Below, piece by piece: positions 8,115 through 17,574 of a stretch of 64,000 nucleotides of DNA (position 1 is its first letter; each line of letters opens with the position of its first letter). The notes under the pieces are model-generated. The model saw only the letters and a list, made by a program, of their open reading frames with translations, was not told where the DNA came from and made no database searches. The translations under genes and the position numbers were made by a program. Source of the stretch: Natronomonas salinimetallica (GTDB lineage Archaea > Halobacteriota > Halobacteria > Halobacteriales > Haloarculaceae). The stretch is taken from positions 85,660-149,659 of the forward strand of contig NZ_JACDNQ010000005.1 in NCBI RefSeq assembly GCF_013839515.1. Reading direction: 5' to 3'.

Positions 8115-10133
8115 ATGACAAAAGATATCGAAGCCCTTCGCGACGAGGTCGTCCACGAACCCACGGATTCGTTCGTCGAGGACACTAATCTCGCCGCCTT
8201 CATGCGCGAGTACGGCATCTCCGACTACGACGCCCTCATCCAGCGTACCACCACCGAGACCGGCCACGAACACTCCGGTCTCGAGTGGTTCTGGGGTGAC
8301 CTCCCCGACTATCTCGGCGTCGAGTTCTATCGGGACTACGATGCCGTCCGAGACGATACCGACGGCCCACAGTTCACCCGCTGGTATCCCGGTGCCGAAC
8401 TCAACGTCGCACACAACACCGTCGACCGCCACGGTGCCCTCGACGCCGAGACCCGCAACAAACTCGCCTGCATCTGGGAGGGCGAAGACGGCCACGTCCG
8501 CCAACTCACCTACCACGAACTCCGTCGACAGTCCAATCAGGTCGCGAACTACCTCGACTCCGTCGGCATCGATACCGGCGACACCGTCGGGCTGTACATG
8601 CCCATGGTCCCCGAGGTCATTCCCATCCTCTATGGGTGTTTCAAGATCGGTGCCATCGTCGTCCCCATCTTCTCCGGGTTCGGTGTCGACGCCACCGCCA
8701 CCCGCATCGAGGACGCCGAGTGCTCCGTCCTCTTTACCGGCGACGGCTTCTATCGCCGCGGCTCCGAGATCACTCTCAAGGACGCTGCCGACGACGCCAT
8801 CGCCGAGGCCGGCCACGTCGAACACACCGTCGTCTTCGATCGCCTCGGGGCCAGTGACGACGGCTCCGACCTCGACGTCCCCTGGCAGGACGGCCGCGAC
8901 CAGTGGTGGCACGACGCTATCGAGCCGCGAGACGACGACTACGACACCAAATCACTGCCCGCAGATCAAGAGTGTATGCTCCTCTACTCGTCGGGGACGA
9001 CCGGCAAACCGAAGGGCATCGTCCACACCCACGCCGGCGCACAGATGCAACCCGCCAAGGAACTGCATTTCGGCTTCGATCTCAAGCCGTCGGATCGGTT
9101 CTTTTGGGTCTCCGATATCGGCTGGATGATGGGCCCCTGGACGCTCATCGGTACCCACACCTTCGGTGCCACCATGGTCATGTACGAGGGCGCGCCCGAC
9201 TACCCAAAGCCGGATCGGTTCTGGGAACTGATCGACCGCCACGGCGTCACCCAGTTCGGCATCTCTCCGACCGCCATCCGCGCGCTCCGCAAGCAGGGCG
9301 ACGAGTGGGTCGAGGGCTACGACCTCTCCTCGCTGCGGCTGTTGGGTTCGACCGGCGAGCCCTGGGATCCCGAGTCGTGGCTGTGGTTCTACGACCACGT
9401 CGGCGGCGGCGATACCCCGATTATCAACATCTCCGGCGGCACCGAAATCTTCGGCTGTTTCTTGATGCCGATGCCGACCCAGCCGCTGAAACCCTGTACG
9501 CTCGGCGGGCCGGGACTGGGGATGGACGTCGACGTCGTCGACGAGACCGGCGAGTCGATCACGGACGATCACGAGCGCGGCTATCTGGTCGCGCGGGATT
9601 CGAACCCGGCGATGACGAAATCGCTGTGGGGCGGCGACGACCGGTATCTCCACGAGTACTGGTCGACGTTCGAGGACCCGCCGATGTGGAACCACGGCGA
9701 CTGGGCTCAAAAGGACGAGGACGGCTTCTGGTTCTTACACGGGCGCGCGGACGACGCGTTGAACGTGGCGGGACGGAAGGTAGGTCCCGCCGAGATCGAG
9801 GGGGCGGCGATGGAACACGACGACGTCAATCAGGCGGCGGCCGTCGGCGTCCCGGACGAGACGACGGGGACGGCGGTCGTCCTCTACGCGATCGTCGAAT
9901 CGGGCGTCGAGGAGACCGACGAGTTGCGCGGGGACGTCCGCGAGCTAGTGGGCGAAGAACAAGGAAAGCCCTTCCGGCCGCGGGAGGTGCTGTTCGTCGA
10001 CGAGTTCCCGAAAACACAGTCGGGGAAGATCATCCGCCGGGCGGTGGAGGCGACCTACACGGGCGAAGACCTCGGCGACATGAGCAGTATCGAAAACCCC
10101 GACGCGCTCGAAGACCTCGAGGATCCGCGGTAA
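8115..10133 (+). CDS. acs: Acetyl-CoA synthetase family (AMP-forming)
   Basis: A 672-residue adenylate-forming enzyme that converts acetate or a similar short acid plus ATP and CoA to the acyl-CoA. Motifs in order: YSSGTTGKPKG (P-loop) near 291-301, NISGGTEIFG near 438, HGDWAQKDEDG near 528, HGRADDALNVAGRKV near 541, and the catalytic lysine in TQSGKIIRR near 634. Length and N-terminal extension match the Acs group. It is followed after 127 bases by a PaaK-like ligase in the same direction. A cluster of T/A-rich sequence AGAATAAAG lies upstream of the ATG. Confidence 0.9.
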   Translation: MTKDIEALRDEVVHEPTDSFVEDTNLAAFMREYGISDYDALIQRTTTETGHEHSGLEWFWGDLPDYLGVEFYRDYDAVRDDTDGPQFTRWYPGAELNVAHNTVDRHGALDAETRNKLACIWEGEDGHVRQLTYHELRRQSNQVANYLDSVGIDTGDTVGLYMPMVPEVIPILYGCFKIGAIVVPIFSGFGVDATATRIEDAECSVLFTGDGFYRRGSEITLKDAADDAIAEAGHVEHTVVFDRLGASDDGSDLDVPWQDGRDQWWHDAIEPRDDDYDTKSLPADQECMLLYSSGTTGKPKGIVHTHAGAQMQPAKELHFGFDLKPSDRFFWVSDIGWMMGPWTLIGTHTFGATMVMYEGAPDYPKPDRFWELIDRHGVTQFGISPTAIRALRKQGDEWVEGYDLSSLRLLGSTGEPWDPESWLWFYDHVGGGDTPIINISGGTEIFGCFLMPMPTQPLKPCTLGGPGLGMDVDVVDETGESITDDHERGYLVARDSNPAMTKSLWGGDDRYLHEYWSTFEDPPMWNHGDWAQKDEDGFWFLHGRADDALNVAGRKVGPAEIEGAAMEHDDVNQAAAVGVPDETTGTAVVLYAIVESGVEETDELRGDVRELVGEEQGKPFRPREVLFVDEFPKTQSGKIIRRAVEATYTGEDLGDMSSIENPDALEDLEDPR

Positions 10134-10260
10134 GGCCTTTCGCCGCGGCGTCCGGTGTTCCCGTCCCTCTGATCCCCGCGATCTTGGGCACGGGAGGGGA
10201 TCGACCCGCGTGGCCGCCCCTGGGAAATTCCTTTGTAGGTGTGGCGAGCATACCCACCGT

Positions 10261-11424
10261 ATGTACGACAGCACGGTGCTCGAAGACCTCGAAGACCAGC
10301 TGGCGCGGGCGGCCGAACACGATCTCTACGCCGAGGCGTTCGAGGACGCGAACGTCGATCCGGCCGACGTCGACTCCTGGGAAGCGTTCCAGTCGATCCC
10401 GCTTACCGACCCCGACGACCTGAAAACCGACTTCGAAGACCACGGTCCGGAGGGATCGCTGTACACGCCGGGAGCGATGATCTCGTTTTCGCCGCTGGGC
10501 GAGGACCTCGCACCGATGTTCGATACCCGTGCGGACCTCGACTACGAGGCGAGCGTCAACGCCGACGTCTTCGAGGCCGCGGGGATCGACCCCGGCGACC
10601 GCGTCCTCAATACGTTCGGCTACACCCTCTTCGGGACGGGGCTGCTCCTCCAGCGGGGCTTCGAGGAACTGGGAGCCGAGGTGTTTCCGGTCGGTCCGGG
10701 CGACTCCGAGCAGGCCGCGGGATTCATCTCGGAATTCGACGTCGACGTCCTCGTCGGCAACCCGTCCTTCGCGATGAAGATCGCCGAGGCGGGCGCGTCC
10801 GTGGACACGTTCGTCGGCGGTGGCGAGCCGTTCACCTCGATTCCCGGCTACCGCGAGAGGCTCAAGGCGGCGCTGGGCTGTGAGACGGCGATCGATTACT
10901 TCGGTACCCGACACGTCATGCCGGTCGCCGCCGAGACGGCCGAGGAGGACGGCCTCTACGTGGCGGACGACTACGCGATCGTCGAGATCGTCGATCCCGA
11001 CAGCGGCGATCCCTTGCCGATCGGCGAGCGCGGCGAAGTCGTCGTCACGCACCGCCGCAAGGAGGGCTTCCCGTTGGTCCGGTTTCGCACCGGGGACCTG
11101 GCGGAACTGGAACGCCGTGGCGGCGATCTCGTCCTCCCGGACGGCGTCGTCGGGCGGACCGACGACCGGCTGAAAGTCAAAGGCGTCAAGCTGTATCCGG
11201 AGGCCATCCCCGCGGTGCTCGCCGCCTTCGGGGGGCTGTCCGGCGAGTACGCGGTCCGAGTGACGCGGCCGGACTCGGTCGACCACCTCGAAATCGTCTG
11301 TGAGGGAACCGCCGACGAGTCCGCCCTCGCCGAGGCACTCGCCGAACGGCTCGTGGTCTCACCCGACGAGATCACGCTCGTCGAGGATCTCGAGGAGCCG
11401 GGCGTCTTCGACGAACGGTACTGA
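10261..11424 (+). CDS. PaaK-like (phenylacetate-CoA ligase family) adenylate-forming protein
   Basis: A 387-residue protein of the phenylacetate-CoA ligase-like group. Recognisable parts are VLNTFGYTLFGTGLLLQRG, AIDYFGTRHVMPVAAET, PLVRFRTGDLAELER near residue 275 and GRTDDRLKVKGVKLYP near 300. The serine/threonine-rich nucleotide loop expected near residue 75 is replaced by ISFSPLGEDLAP, a variant I associate with haloarchaeal members. It would activate an organic acid to a CoA ester; the substrate is unknown. ATG at 10261 is used because conserved sequence begins there. Its TGA stop is the left target copy of a family C element. Confidence 0.75.
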   Translation: MYDSTVLEDLEDQLARAAEHDLYAEAFEDANVDPADVDSWEAFQSIPLTDPDDLKTDFEDHGPEGSLYTPGAMISFSPLGEDLAPMFDTRADLDYEASVNADVFEAAGIDPGDRVLNTFGYTLFGTGLLLQRGFEELGAEVFPVGPGDSEQAAGFISEFDVDVLVGNPSFAMKIAEAGASVDTFVGGGEPFTSIPGYRERLKAALGCETAIDYFGTRHVMPVAAETAEEDGLYVADDYAIVEIVDPDSGDPLPIGERGEVVVTHRRKEGFPLVRFRTGDLAELERRGGDLVLPDGVVGRTDDRLKVKGVKLYPEAIPAVLAAFGGLSGEYAVRVTRPDSVDHLEIVCEGTADESALAEALAERLVVSPDEITLVEDLEEPGVFDERY

Positions 11425-11503
11425 TACGGACTGTTGTCGTCTGGGAGCGATCACCGCCGGCACGGCGCGGGCAGTGACCGCCGCGTCGGGACACCGGTCC
11501 GTG
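11425..11503. repeat. Small palindromic element (family C)
   Basis: This 79-bp element begins TACGGACTGTTGTCG and ends ACACCGGTCCGTG, with an inner inverted repeat around GATCACCGCCGG and GGCAGTGACC. It is flanked by TGA on both sides (11422-11424 and 11504-11506), a 3-bp target duplication of TNA type. The left TGA is the stop codon of the PaaK-like gene. It lies between convergent genes, where the hairpin could end transcription from both sides. Confidence 0.75.
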
Positions 11504-11528
11504 TGATACCGTCGAATGGATCCCCGTA

Positions 11529-11936
11529 TCACGTTCCGGTGATCTGATCGACGGCGACCGCCGCGCCCGCCGCTGCCGGATAGACGGTGTGGTCGACGAA
11601 CGACCGGTATCCGTAGTCCTGCTCGCCGTCCCGGGCAATCCGGAGGATCGTCCGCGCGTCCGGGGCCTGCTCTCTCGCCATCTCACAGACGGCGAGGTTG
11701 ATCTCGGTGTCGTCCGCGAGGGCGGCGACGACGTCGGCAGCAGCCAGATCAGCCCGTTCCATCGTATCGGGATCCGTTCCGTCCCCTCGGATCACGCGGT
11801 CGTGATTCGTCGACAGCTGTTCGCACGTCTCGGCGTCCGGTTCGACGACCGTGATCGAGTGCCGTCCCGAATCCAGATGCTCTACGACACGACGGCCGAC
11901 ACGTCCTGCGCCGACGACGACGATGTTCTTTTGCAT
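11529..11936 (-). CDS. TrkA-N domain NAD-binding protein
   Basis: A 135-residue stand-alone Rossmann (RCK-N) domain. It starts MQKNIVVVGAGRVGRRV, the dinucleotide loop GxGxxG, and continues ITVVEPDAETCEQL and VIRGDGTDPDTMERA, both standard for TrkA-N. The C-terminal TrkA-C domain is absent, so it would act as a separate NAD-sensing subunit regulating a potassium channel or transporter encoded elsewhere. ATG at 11936 is chosen because the upstream in-frame residues are not part of the fold. Convergent with the PaaK-like gene. Confidence 0.88.
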   Translation of the reverse strand: MQKNIVVVGAGRVGRRVVEHLDSGRHSITVVEPDAETCEQLSTNHDRVIRGDGTDPDTMERADLAAADVVAALADDTEINLAVCEMAREQAPDARTILRIARDGEQDYGYRSFVDHTVYPAAAGAAVAVDQITGT

Positions 11937-12027
11937 GTGTATGACGTATGTTACCACAAAACACAAATATGTACCGGAAGGGGGTCGGTTCGCCTCGAAT
12001 TCGTCTCAAATCCGCCTCAAATCACGA

Positions 12028-12906
12028 TCATCCGAGAAACGTCGTCGCCGTCCGATAAAAGAGGTCCCGGTACGTCTCCGGCGGAAGCCCCCGTTCGAGC
12101 AGTCCCGCCCGCTCGGCCCGATACGGATAGGGAATGTTCGGGAAGTCGCTCCCGTACATGATCGACTCGGAGAGTTCGATAAACGTTTCGTCGGCGATCG
12201 TCGACGGATCGAAATCCATCGTCCGTTCGGCCTCCGTCGACATCGCGAACGTCGTGTCGAGATAGACGCTGTCGTGTTCGCGGGCCATCTCGACGAACGC
12301 CGACACCTCGTAGGTTCCCATGTGGGCGCAGTTGACCCGGAGATCCGGATAGGACTCGACCGCCTCGGCGAACAACTCGGCACCGACGTAGGGGCTGTCC
12401 TCGTACATCGGCGCGGTCCCGCCGTGGTAGGTGACCGGCCGGTCGTACTCGGCGGCGGCCTCCAGGGCCGGTTCGATCCGGGGGTCGGCCGGCGCACACC
12501 CTTGGACCGGACAGTGGAACTTCAGTCCACGGGCCCCCGCCTCGAACGCCTCCCGGACGATCCCTCCGACGTCCTCGTCGTCCGGATGGACGCTCGCGAA
12601 CGGAATCAGCCGGTCTGACTCGGCGGCTTGCTCCGCGAGCCAGGCGTTGAGCGATCGCGCGCCGCCGGGTTCGTGGACGTACGGCAACGCGACGTATCGC
12701 TCGACGCCGGCATCGTCGAGGGCCGCCTCGATCGTCTCACGGGCCGGTGGATGGGGGAACGCCCAGCCGGCCTCCTCGCGGAGGGCCCGCTGGATGGCGT
12801 TCGCGAGCCGTTCGGGGAAGAGGTGGACGTGTGCGTCGATCGCCGGCGCGAACGGGGGCTCCGCCTCGGCCACGGGGGTGCGTTCGGTGTTCGTACTGTT
12901 CGACAT
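12028..12906 (-). CDS. Amidohydrolase family 2 metal-dependent hydrolase
   Basis: A 292-residue TIM-barrel hydrolase. The metal motif DAHVHLFPERL is near residues 24-34; further metal ligands are likely in GARGLKFHCPVQG, NCAHMGTYE and MYGSDFPNIPYPYR near the C-terminus. This is the amidohydrolase-2 (ACMSD-like) arrangement, whose members hydrolyse or decarboxylate small cyclic acids. The gene follows the UspA gene by 4 bases and is very likely cotranscribed with it. Substrate unknown. Confidence 0.85.
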   Translation of the reverse strand: MSNSTNTERTPVAEAEPPFAPAIDAHVHLFPERLANAIQRALREEAGWAFPHPPARETIEAALDDAGVERYVALPYVHEPGGARSLNAWLAEQAAESDRLIPFASVHPDDEDVGGIVREAFEAGARGLKFHCPVQGCAPADPRIEPALEAAAEYDRPVTYHGGTAPMYEDSPYVGAELFAEAVESYPDLRVNCAHMGTYEVSAFVEMAREHDSVYLDTTFAMSTEAERTMDFDPSTIADETFIELSESIMYGSDFPNIPYPYRAERAGLLERGLPPETYRDLFYRTATTFLG

Positions 12907-12910
12907 CCGA

Positions 12911-13294
12911 TCAGTTTCCGCAGACGAGGACGGGTCGGTGGGTGTTGAGAATCACTTCCTGGGTCACGCTGCCGAAGACCGCCTTGCCGGCGGGGCTCCG
13001 TTCGCGTCCGGCGACACACACCAGATCCGCGTCGTACTCGTCGGCGACGGAGATGATCCCCGTCGCCGAGTCGCCGCTTCGCTCCTCGAAGGTCACCTCG
13101 ACGTCGTGTGAATCGAGGATGTCACGCGCCTCGCGGGCGGATCCGATCTGGTCGATCGATGCCCCCTCGGGGTTTTTTCCGAACGAGTGTGCGAGGATGA
13201 CGTCCATCCCGTCGATCGGGAGGCCGGCGATCTCTTCGGCGATCCGCGTCGCGCGGTCGGCGTCGGTATCGATTCCCGCGACGATCGTGTACAT
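12911..13294 (-). CDS. UspA domain protein
   Basis: A 127-residue single Usp domain. It begins MYTIVAGIDTDADRATRIAE and ends with the nucleotide-binding signature AGRERSPAGKAVFGSVTQE followed by PVLVCGN. The domain is slightly short compared with the 140-residue norm. It is the first gene of a two-gene operon with the amidohydrolase, which hints that the pair acts under the same stress or substrate condition. An AT-rich TATATGTAT lies about 25-30 bases upstream. Confidence 0.88.
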   Translation of the reverse strand: MYTIVAGIDTDADRATRIAEEIAGLPIDGMDVILAHSFGKNPEGASIDQIGSAREARDILDSHDVEVTFEERSGDSATGIISVADEYDADLVCVAGRERSPAGKAVFGSVTQEVILNTHRPVLVCGN

Positions 13295-13409
13295 ACACGG
13301 GTATGCTCCCCCCTCACAAATATATGTATCGGGGACCTCGGAAAATATCGGCGAACACCCGAGCGGCGTCGGCGCGCGCCGGGATACACAGAGGACCCGT
13401 ACGATCGCG

Positions 13410-14618
13410 TCAGTAGGCGTAGGGCCACTTCCGCAGGTAGTCCTTTATCTGTCCCAGTCCCGCCAACAGCCCCTTGGGCTCGACTGCGAGGACGACGATG
13501 ATGAGCACGCCGAAAAACAGCGGTTCGAGCGCGGTCGCGTCGGCGGCGTAAGTCAACAGGAGCTCGCGGATCTCGTCTTGGACGATCGTCACGAGACTGA
13601 CGCCGAGGACGACGCCCCAGACGCGTCCCATCCCGCCGAGCAACAACATCACGTAGTGTTCGAGGGTGAGCTCGATCGTGAAGTAATCGGGGCTGATAAA
13701 GCCGATATACAGCGAATACAGCGAGCCCGCGACCCCGATCATGAACCCGCCGATCGCGTACGCGAGCAGTTTGTTCCGGAAGACGTCGATCCCGAGCACC
13801 GCCGAGGAGAGGTCGTTCTCGTGGATCCCCCGGAAGATCCGGGCGATCCCCGTCCGGCTGAGGTTCAACGTCAAGAGCACGAACAGGGCCATGACCGCGA
13901 ACACGAAAAAGTACTGTTCGGTCGCGGAGCTAATCGTGACGTACTCGCCGACGAGTCCGACGTCCCGAGGGATGTTCTGTTGGGAGCCGCCGTGGATGAA
14001 GGCCAACTCGTTGTTCTCGAAGAACCAAAGCGCGATGAACTGCAACGCGAGCGTCGAGATGGCGATGTAAAATCCCTTGACGCGCCACGACGGCAGCCCG
14101 AACAGGACCGCCACGGCGGCGGTCAACAGCCCGCCGACGAGCATCCCCGGGATGAGCCCGGCCCCCGTCTCGGCGACGATCCGCGTCGAAGCGTATGCCC
14201 CGATCGCCATGAACGCGCCCTGTGCGAGGACGATCTCGCCGGCGTACCCCAGGATGACGTGTAACCCCAACACGGCGATGATGAAGATGAAGATCCGCGT
14301 GACCATCGAGAGCGCGCCACCGCCCAACAGCAACGGGAGGAGAAGCGGGATCGGTATCGCGAGCACGAGGGCGACCTTCTCGATGCGCCAGCGGACGAGC
14401 CCCATTCGGTCCGCATAGGAGGTGAAATACTCGCCACAGGGCATCAGACGGCCCCCCCCGGCCGGTTCGGCATCGGCCGGCTCGGCGTCGGTCGGTTCGG
14501 CGTCGGCCGGTTCGGCATCGGCCGGCTCGGCGTCGGTCGGTTCGGCGTCGGCCGGTTCGGCATCGGCCGGCTCGGCGTCGGTCGGTTCGTCTCGGTCGGA
14601 TCGTTCGTTGGGTAACAT
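13410..14618 (-). CDS. livM: Branched-chain-type ABC transporter permease LivM
   Basis: A 402-residue permease. After an unusual N-terminal acidic tail (residues 10-56) there are about nine hydrophobic segments; the LivM signature is GYAGEIVLAQGAFMAIGAY near residue 125 and GVLGIDVFRNKLLAYAIG near 275. It pairs with LivH in the membrane to import branched amino acids or related organic acids. The start follows the livH stop by 2 bases. The tail consists of eight 5-residue TDAEP/ADAEP units and has no counterpart in bacterial LivM. It is the last gene of the operon. Confidence 0.93.
   Translation of the reverse strand: MLPNERSDRDEPTDAEPADAEPADAEPTDAEPADAEPADAEPTDAEPADAEPAGGGRLMPCGEYFTSYADRMGLVRWRIEKVALVLAIPIPLLLPLLLGGGALSMVTRIFIFIIAVLGLHVILGYAGEIVLAQGAFMAIGAYASTRIVAETGAGLIPGMLVGGLLTAAVAVLFGLPSWRVKGFYIAISTLALQFIALWFFENNELAFIHGGSQQNIPRDVGLVGEYVTISSATEQYFFVFAVMALFVLLTLNLSRTGIARIFRGIHENDLSSAVLGIDVFRNKLLAYAIGGFMIGVAGSLYSLYIGFISPDYFTIELTLEHYVMLLLGGMGRVWGVVLGVSLVTIVQDEIRELLLTYAADATALEPLFFGVLIIVVLAVEPKGLLAGLGQIKDYLRKWPYAY
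14463..14582 (-). repeat. 15-bp in-frame tandem repeat in livM (x8)
   Basis: Eight 15-bp units encode TDAEP or ADAEP in the order T-A-A-T-A-A-T-A, so there is a higher-order 45-bp period. The tract forms a cytoplasmic acidic tail before the first membrane segment of LivM (residues 13-52). Unit length is a multiple of three, which preserves the frame on expansion. Confidence 0.92.
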
Positions 14619-14620
14619 CG

Positions 14621-15535
14621 TTAGAGCCTCTCTATTCGTTCGGTTCCGAACAGCCCGTACGGCTTGACCAGGATCACGACGAGCAAGAACGCCATCGGCA
14701 GCACCTGCCCGACGCCGGGGCCGAGGATCGGTTCGGCGTAGAACGCGCCCAGCTGTTGTAACAGCCCGACGACGAGTGCGCCGATGAACGCCCCCGGAAT
14801 GCTGTCGAGGCCGCCGAAGACGACGGCGGCGAAGATCAAGATTCCGACGGCCTCGATCGTAAACCCCGCTCCCCCGGCCGACATCGCAAAGAGCAGCCCG
14901 CCGATCGAGGTGATCGAGATCGAGAGCGCCCACGCGAGCAGGATCGTTCGCTCGATCGAGATGCCGAGGACCATCGCCGCCTGCTGGTCGCTCGCGCCCG
15001 CTCGGAGTATCGATCCGATGACGGTATATCGGAAAAAGAGCATGAGTGCGGTCACGACGACGAGCGAGAGGATCACGCCGAGCGTAAACGAGGCACTAAG
15101 GTCGACGCCGAAGGGGAGCGACAGGCTCCAGTCCGGCCGCAACGCCTCCGGGTACGCCCGATACTGGGGGCCGATCAGGAACCGAATCCCGCCCGTGATG
15201 ATCCCGCCGAGCGCGAGCGTGACGATGATGACCGACAGCACGGGTTCGCCGATGAAGTGTCGGAAGATGACGCGTTCGAGGACGACACCGAGCACCAACC
15301 CGAAAAGCAGCGTCACCACAATCGCGACCGACGCCGGCAGCTCGAGGCTGATCAAAAGCGGCGTCGAGAGCACGACGACGAGGTACGCGCCGAGCAACGC
15401 GAGTTGCCCCTGTGCGAAGTTGAGCACGCCGGTCACCTTATAAATGAGCGAGAAGCCGATGGCGACGAGCGCGTACACCGCGCCGAGGCCGATGCCCGTT
15501 ACCGTGACCTCGAAGAGGGTCGCGATTTCAACCAT
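14621..15535 (-). CDS. livH: Branched-chain-type ABC transporter permease LivH
   Basis: A 304-residue integral membrane permease with about eight hydrophobic segments. It shows the LivH signatures VYALVAIGFSLIYKVTGVLN and FAQGQLALLGAYL near residues 20-50 and a late FGGLDSIPGAFIGALVVG. It forms the pore with LivM. ATG at 15535 overlaps the stop of the acyl-CoA synthetase gene by 8 bases and is preferred to the GTG at 15544. The order synthetase-livH-livM suggests that import and CoA activation of the same substrate are coupled. Confidence 0.92.
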   Translation of the reverse strand: MVEIATLFEVTVTGIGLGAVYALVAIGFSLIYKVTGVLNFAQGQLALLGAYLVVVLSTPLLISLELPASVAIVVTLLFGLVLGVVLERVIFRHFIGEPVLSVIIVTLALGGIITGGIRFLIGPQYRAYPEALRPDWSLSLPFGVDLSASFTLGVILSLVVVTALMLFFRYTVIGSILRAGASDQQAAMVLGISIERTILLAWALSISITSIGGLLFAMSAGGAGFTIEAVGILIFAAVVFGGLDSIPGAFIGALVVGLLQQLGAFYAEPILGPGVGQVLPMAFLLVVILVKPYGLFGTERIERL

Positions 15536-17573
15536 CGATCTCACCCCCGAGGGGTGTGTCCGGCGCGTCCGTCTCGACCACCGTCATCTCCCCGTGTTCG
15601 CGCGATTCCCGACCGTCTTGATACGTTATCGTTACGTCCATCTCCACGGTTTCCGCGCCGCTGTAGATCCCCTCGATCAGTTCCTGATATCGGCCAGTCA
15701 CGACCTCGCGTCTGATCTTGCCGGTCCGGGTCAACTCGCCGTCGTCGGCGTCGAACTCCTTGAACAGGATCACGAACCGGTCGATGCTCGGGCCTTCGAG
15801 TCGCTCGTTGGTGTCCTCGACGACGCCGCGGATCAACTCCAAGACTGGTTCCTTCTGTGTGAGGTCCTTATAGCCCGCATACTGGATGTCGCGCTGGTCG
15901 GCCCACTCGGCGACGTTGTCGAAGCGGACGTTCAGTATGCCGGCCAGTGATTCCCGGCCGTCGCCGACGATGAGCGCCTCCTTTATGTAGGGGTTGAACT
16001 TGAGTTTCGTCTCGACGCTGATCGGCGCAACGGCGGTGCCGTCGGACAGTTCCATCACGTCGTCCATCCGGTCGAAGACCTTGATGTGTCCGTCCTCCGT
16101 GATCGCGCCGAAGTCGTCGGTGTGGAGCCACTCGCCCTCCAGGGCCTCCTCGGTCTTTTCGGGTTGGTTGTAGTATCCCGAAGTGACGACCGGCCCGCGG
16201 ACGACAAGTTCCCCCTCGGGGGTGATCCCGACGCGGACGTTCGGGAACACTTCGCCGACGGTCTCGACCTGGATGTCGTCACCGCGGTGCATCGTCACGA
16301 ACCCGCACACCTCGGATTGGCCCCAGATCTGTTTCAACGGTAGCCCGAGCGCGTGGTAGTACTGGAAGTGGTCCTCACCGAGGGGGCCACCACCGGTATA
16401 GACGTTCTTGGCCCGCTTGAGGCCGATCTTGTCGAGGATCGGTCGGTAGGCACTCCAGTAGGCGACCCAGTGTTTGAACCGGAGCGTCGCCGGGGGCTCT
16501 CGGTCCCGTTTGTCGCCGGTGACGTACTCCGCGTACTGCTCGCCGATATCCATCGCCTTCTCGTAGACCCACCGCTTCAGGCGCGTGGTGTTTTCGATCT
16601 TGGCTTTGACGTCGGCGACCCAGCTCTCGTAGGTCTGTGGCGACGAGAAGATGATCTCGGGGCCGATCTCGCGGAGGTCCTCGCTTTCGGTCTCGGGCTG
16701 TTCGGGGAAGTTCGCCGTCCAGCCGCCGACGAACGCCGCCGCGACGAGGATCATCTGCTCGCCGACCCACGCCATCGGGAGATACGAGAAGTAATCCGAC
16801 TCCTTCGGCAGCGGATCGATCTCGATCGCCGCCTTCGCCAGGTTGAGAAAGTTGAAGTGCGTCAGCTTCACCCGCTTCGGCATCCCGGTCGTCCCCGACG
16901 TCGGCGACAACATCGCGGGGGTCTCCGCGTCGACGTCCCTGATCCGCGCTTCGAGGTCCGCGTTCGTCACCTCGCCGTCCTCGAAGCGCTTCCTGCCGCG
17001 GGCTTCGATCTCCTCGTAGCTCACGACGGGGACCGCGGTATCGTCGTATCGGAACATCCCCTTCTCGTCTCGGTAGATGATCGTCTCGAGGGAGGGCGAC
17101 CTGTCGGCGACCTCGAGGAGTTTGTCGACCATCTCTTGATCCTCGGCGTAGGCGACCTTCGGCGAGAGGAGTTCGAGTTGGTTGCCGATGGCCTCCGGCA
17201 GCATGTCCTCGTAGTTCGGCGCGGCCATTCCGCCGAGCGTCTGTGCGCCCATCCAGGTCCACAGTTGGTGGGGGCGGTTGTACCCGATGGTGAACGCGAT
17301 GTCGCCCTCGCCGAAGCCGAGCGTTTCGAGCCCCATCGCGACGTGTTTGACCCGGTCGTAGTACTCCCGCCAGGTGAACTCCTGCCAGACACCGTAGCGT
17401 TTCCACCGCAGCGCAACGTCCTCGCCGTTCTCCTGGACGTGATCGAGCAGGATCTCCGGAAGCGCGGTATCCTCGATGGTGTCGACGTCGCCCTCGGGGG
17501 GTTCGGCGATCCGCTCTACCGTCGGCCCTCCGTCGGCGTCGGCGTCGGCGAAGCCCTCTTCGGCGTTCGCCAT
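15528..17573 (-). CDS. Long-chain acyl-CoA synthetase (FadD-like), in liv operon
   Basis: A 681-residue AMP-forming acyl-CoA synthetase. Motifs: LSPTSGTTGMPKRVKLTH near residue 220, TGGGPLGEDHFQYYHALGL near 385, IWGQSEVCGFV near 410, HTDDFGAITEDGHIK near 485, and the lysine of LTRTGKIRRE near 618. The fold is that of FadD-type enzymes acting on fatty or aromatic acids. It sits inside the liv operon, overlapping livH and separated from livG by one base. The first 25 residues are acidic and repetitive (DADADGG). Exact substrate is unknown. Confidence 0.88.
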   Translation of the reverse strand: MANAEEGFADADADGGPTVERIAEPPEGDVDTIEDTALPEILLDHVQENGEDVALRWKRYGVWQEFTWREYYDRVKHVAMGLETLGFGEGDIAFTIGYNRPHQLWTWMGAQTLGGMAAPNYEDMLPEAIGNQLELLSPKVAYAEDQEMVDKLLEVADRSPSLETIIYRDEKGMFRYDDTAVPVVSYEEIEARGRKRFEDGEVTNADLEARIRDVDAETPAMLSPTSGTTGMPKRVKLTHFNFLNLAKAAIEIDPLPKESDYFSYLPMAWVGEQMILVAAAFVGGWTANFPEQPETESEDLREIGPEIIFSSPQTYESWVADVKAKIENTTRLKRWVYEKAMDIGEQYAEYVTGDKRDREPPATLRFKHWVAYWSAYRPILDKIGLKRAKNVYTGGGPLGEDHFQYYHALGLPLKQIWGQSEVCGFVTMHRGDDIQVETVGEVFPNVRVGITPEGELVVRGPVVTSGYYNQPEKTEEALEGEWLHTDDFGAITEDGHIKVFDRMDDVMELSDGTAVAPISVETKLKFNPYIKEALIVGDGRESLAGILNVRFDNVAEWADQRDIQYAGYKDLTQKEPVLELIRGVVEDTNERLEGPSIDRFVILFKEFDADDGELTRTGKIRREVVTGRYQELIEGIYSGAETVEMDVTITYQDGRESREHGEMTVVETDAPDTPLGGEIDG

Positions 17574-17574
17574 C

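Noticed and set aside
8903..10423. A 506-residue plus-strand ORF inside the acetyl-CoA synthetase gene
   Set aside because: Arginine-rich shadow frame of acs; no motif.
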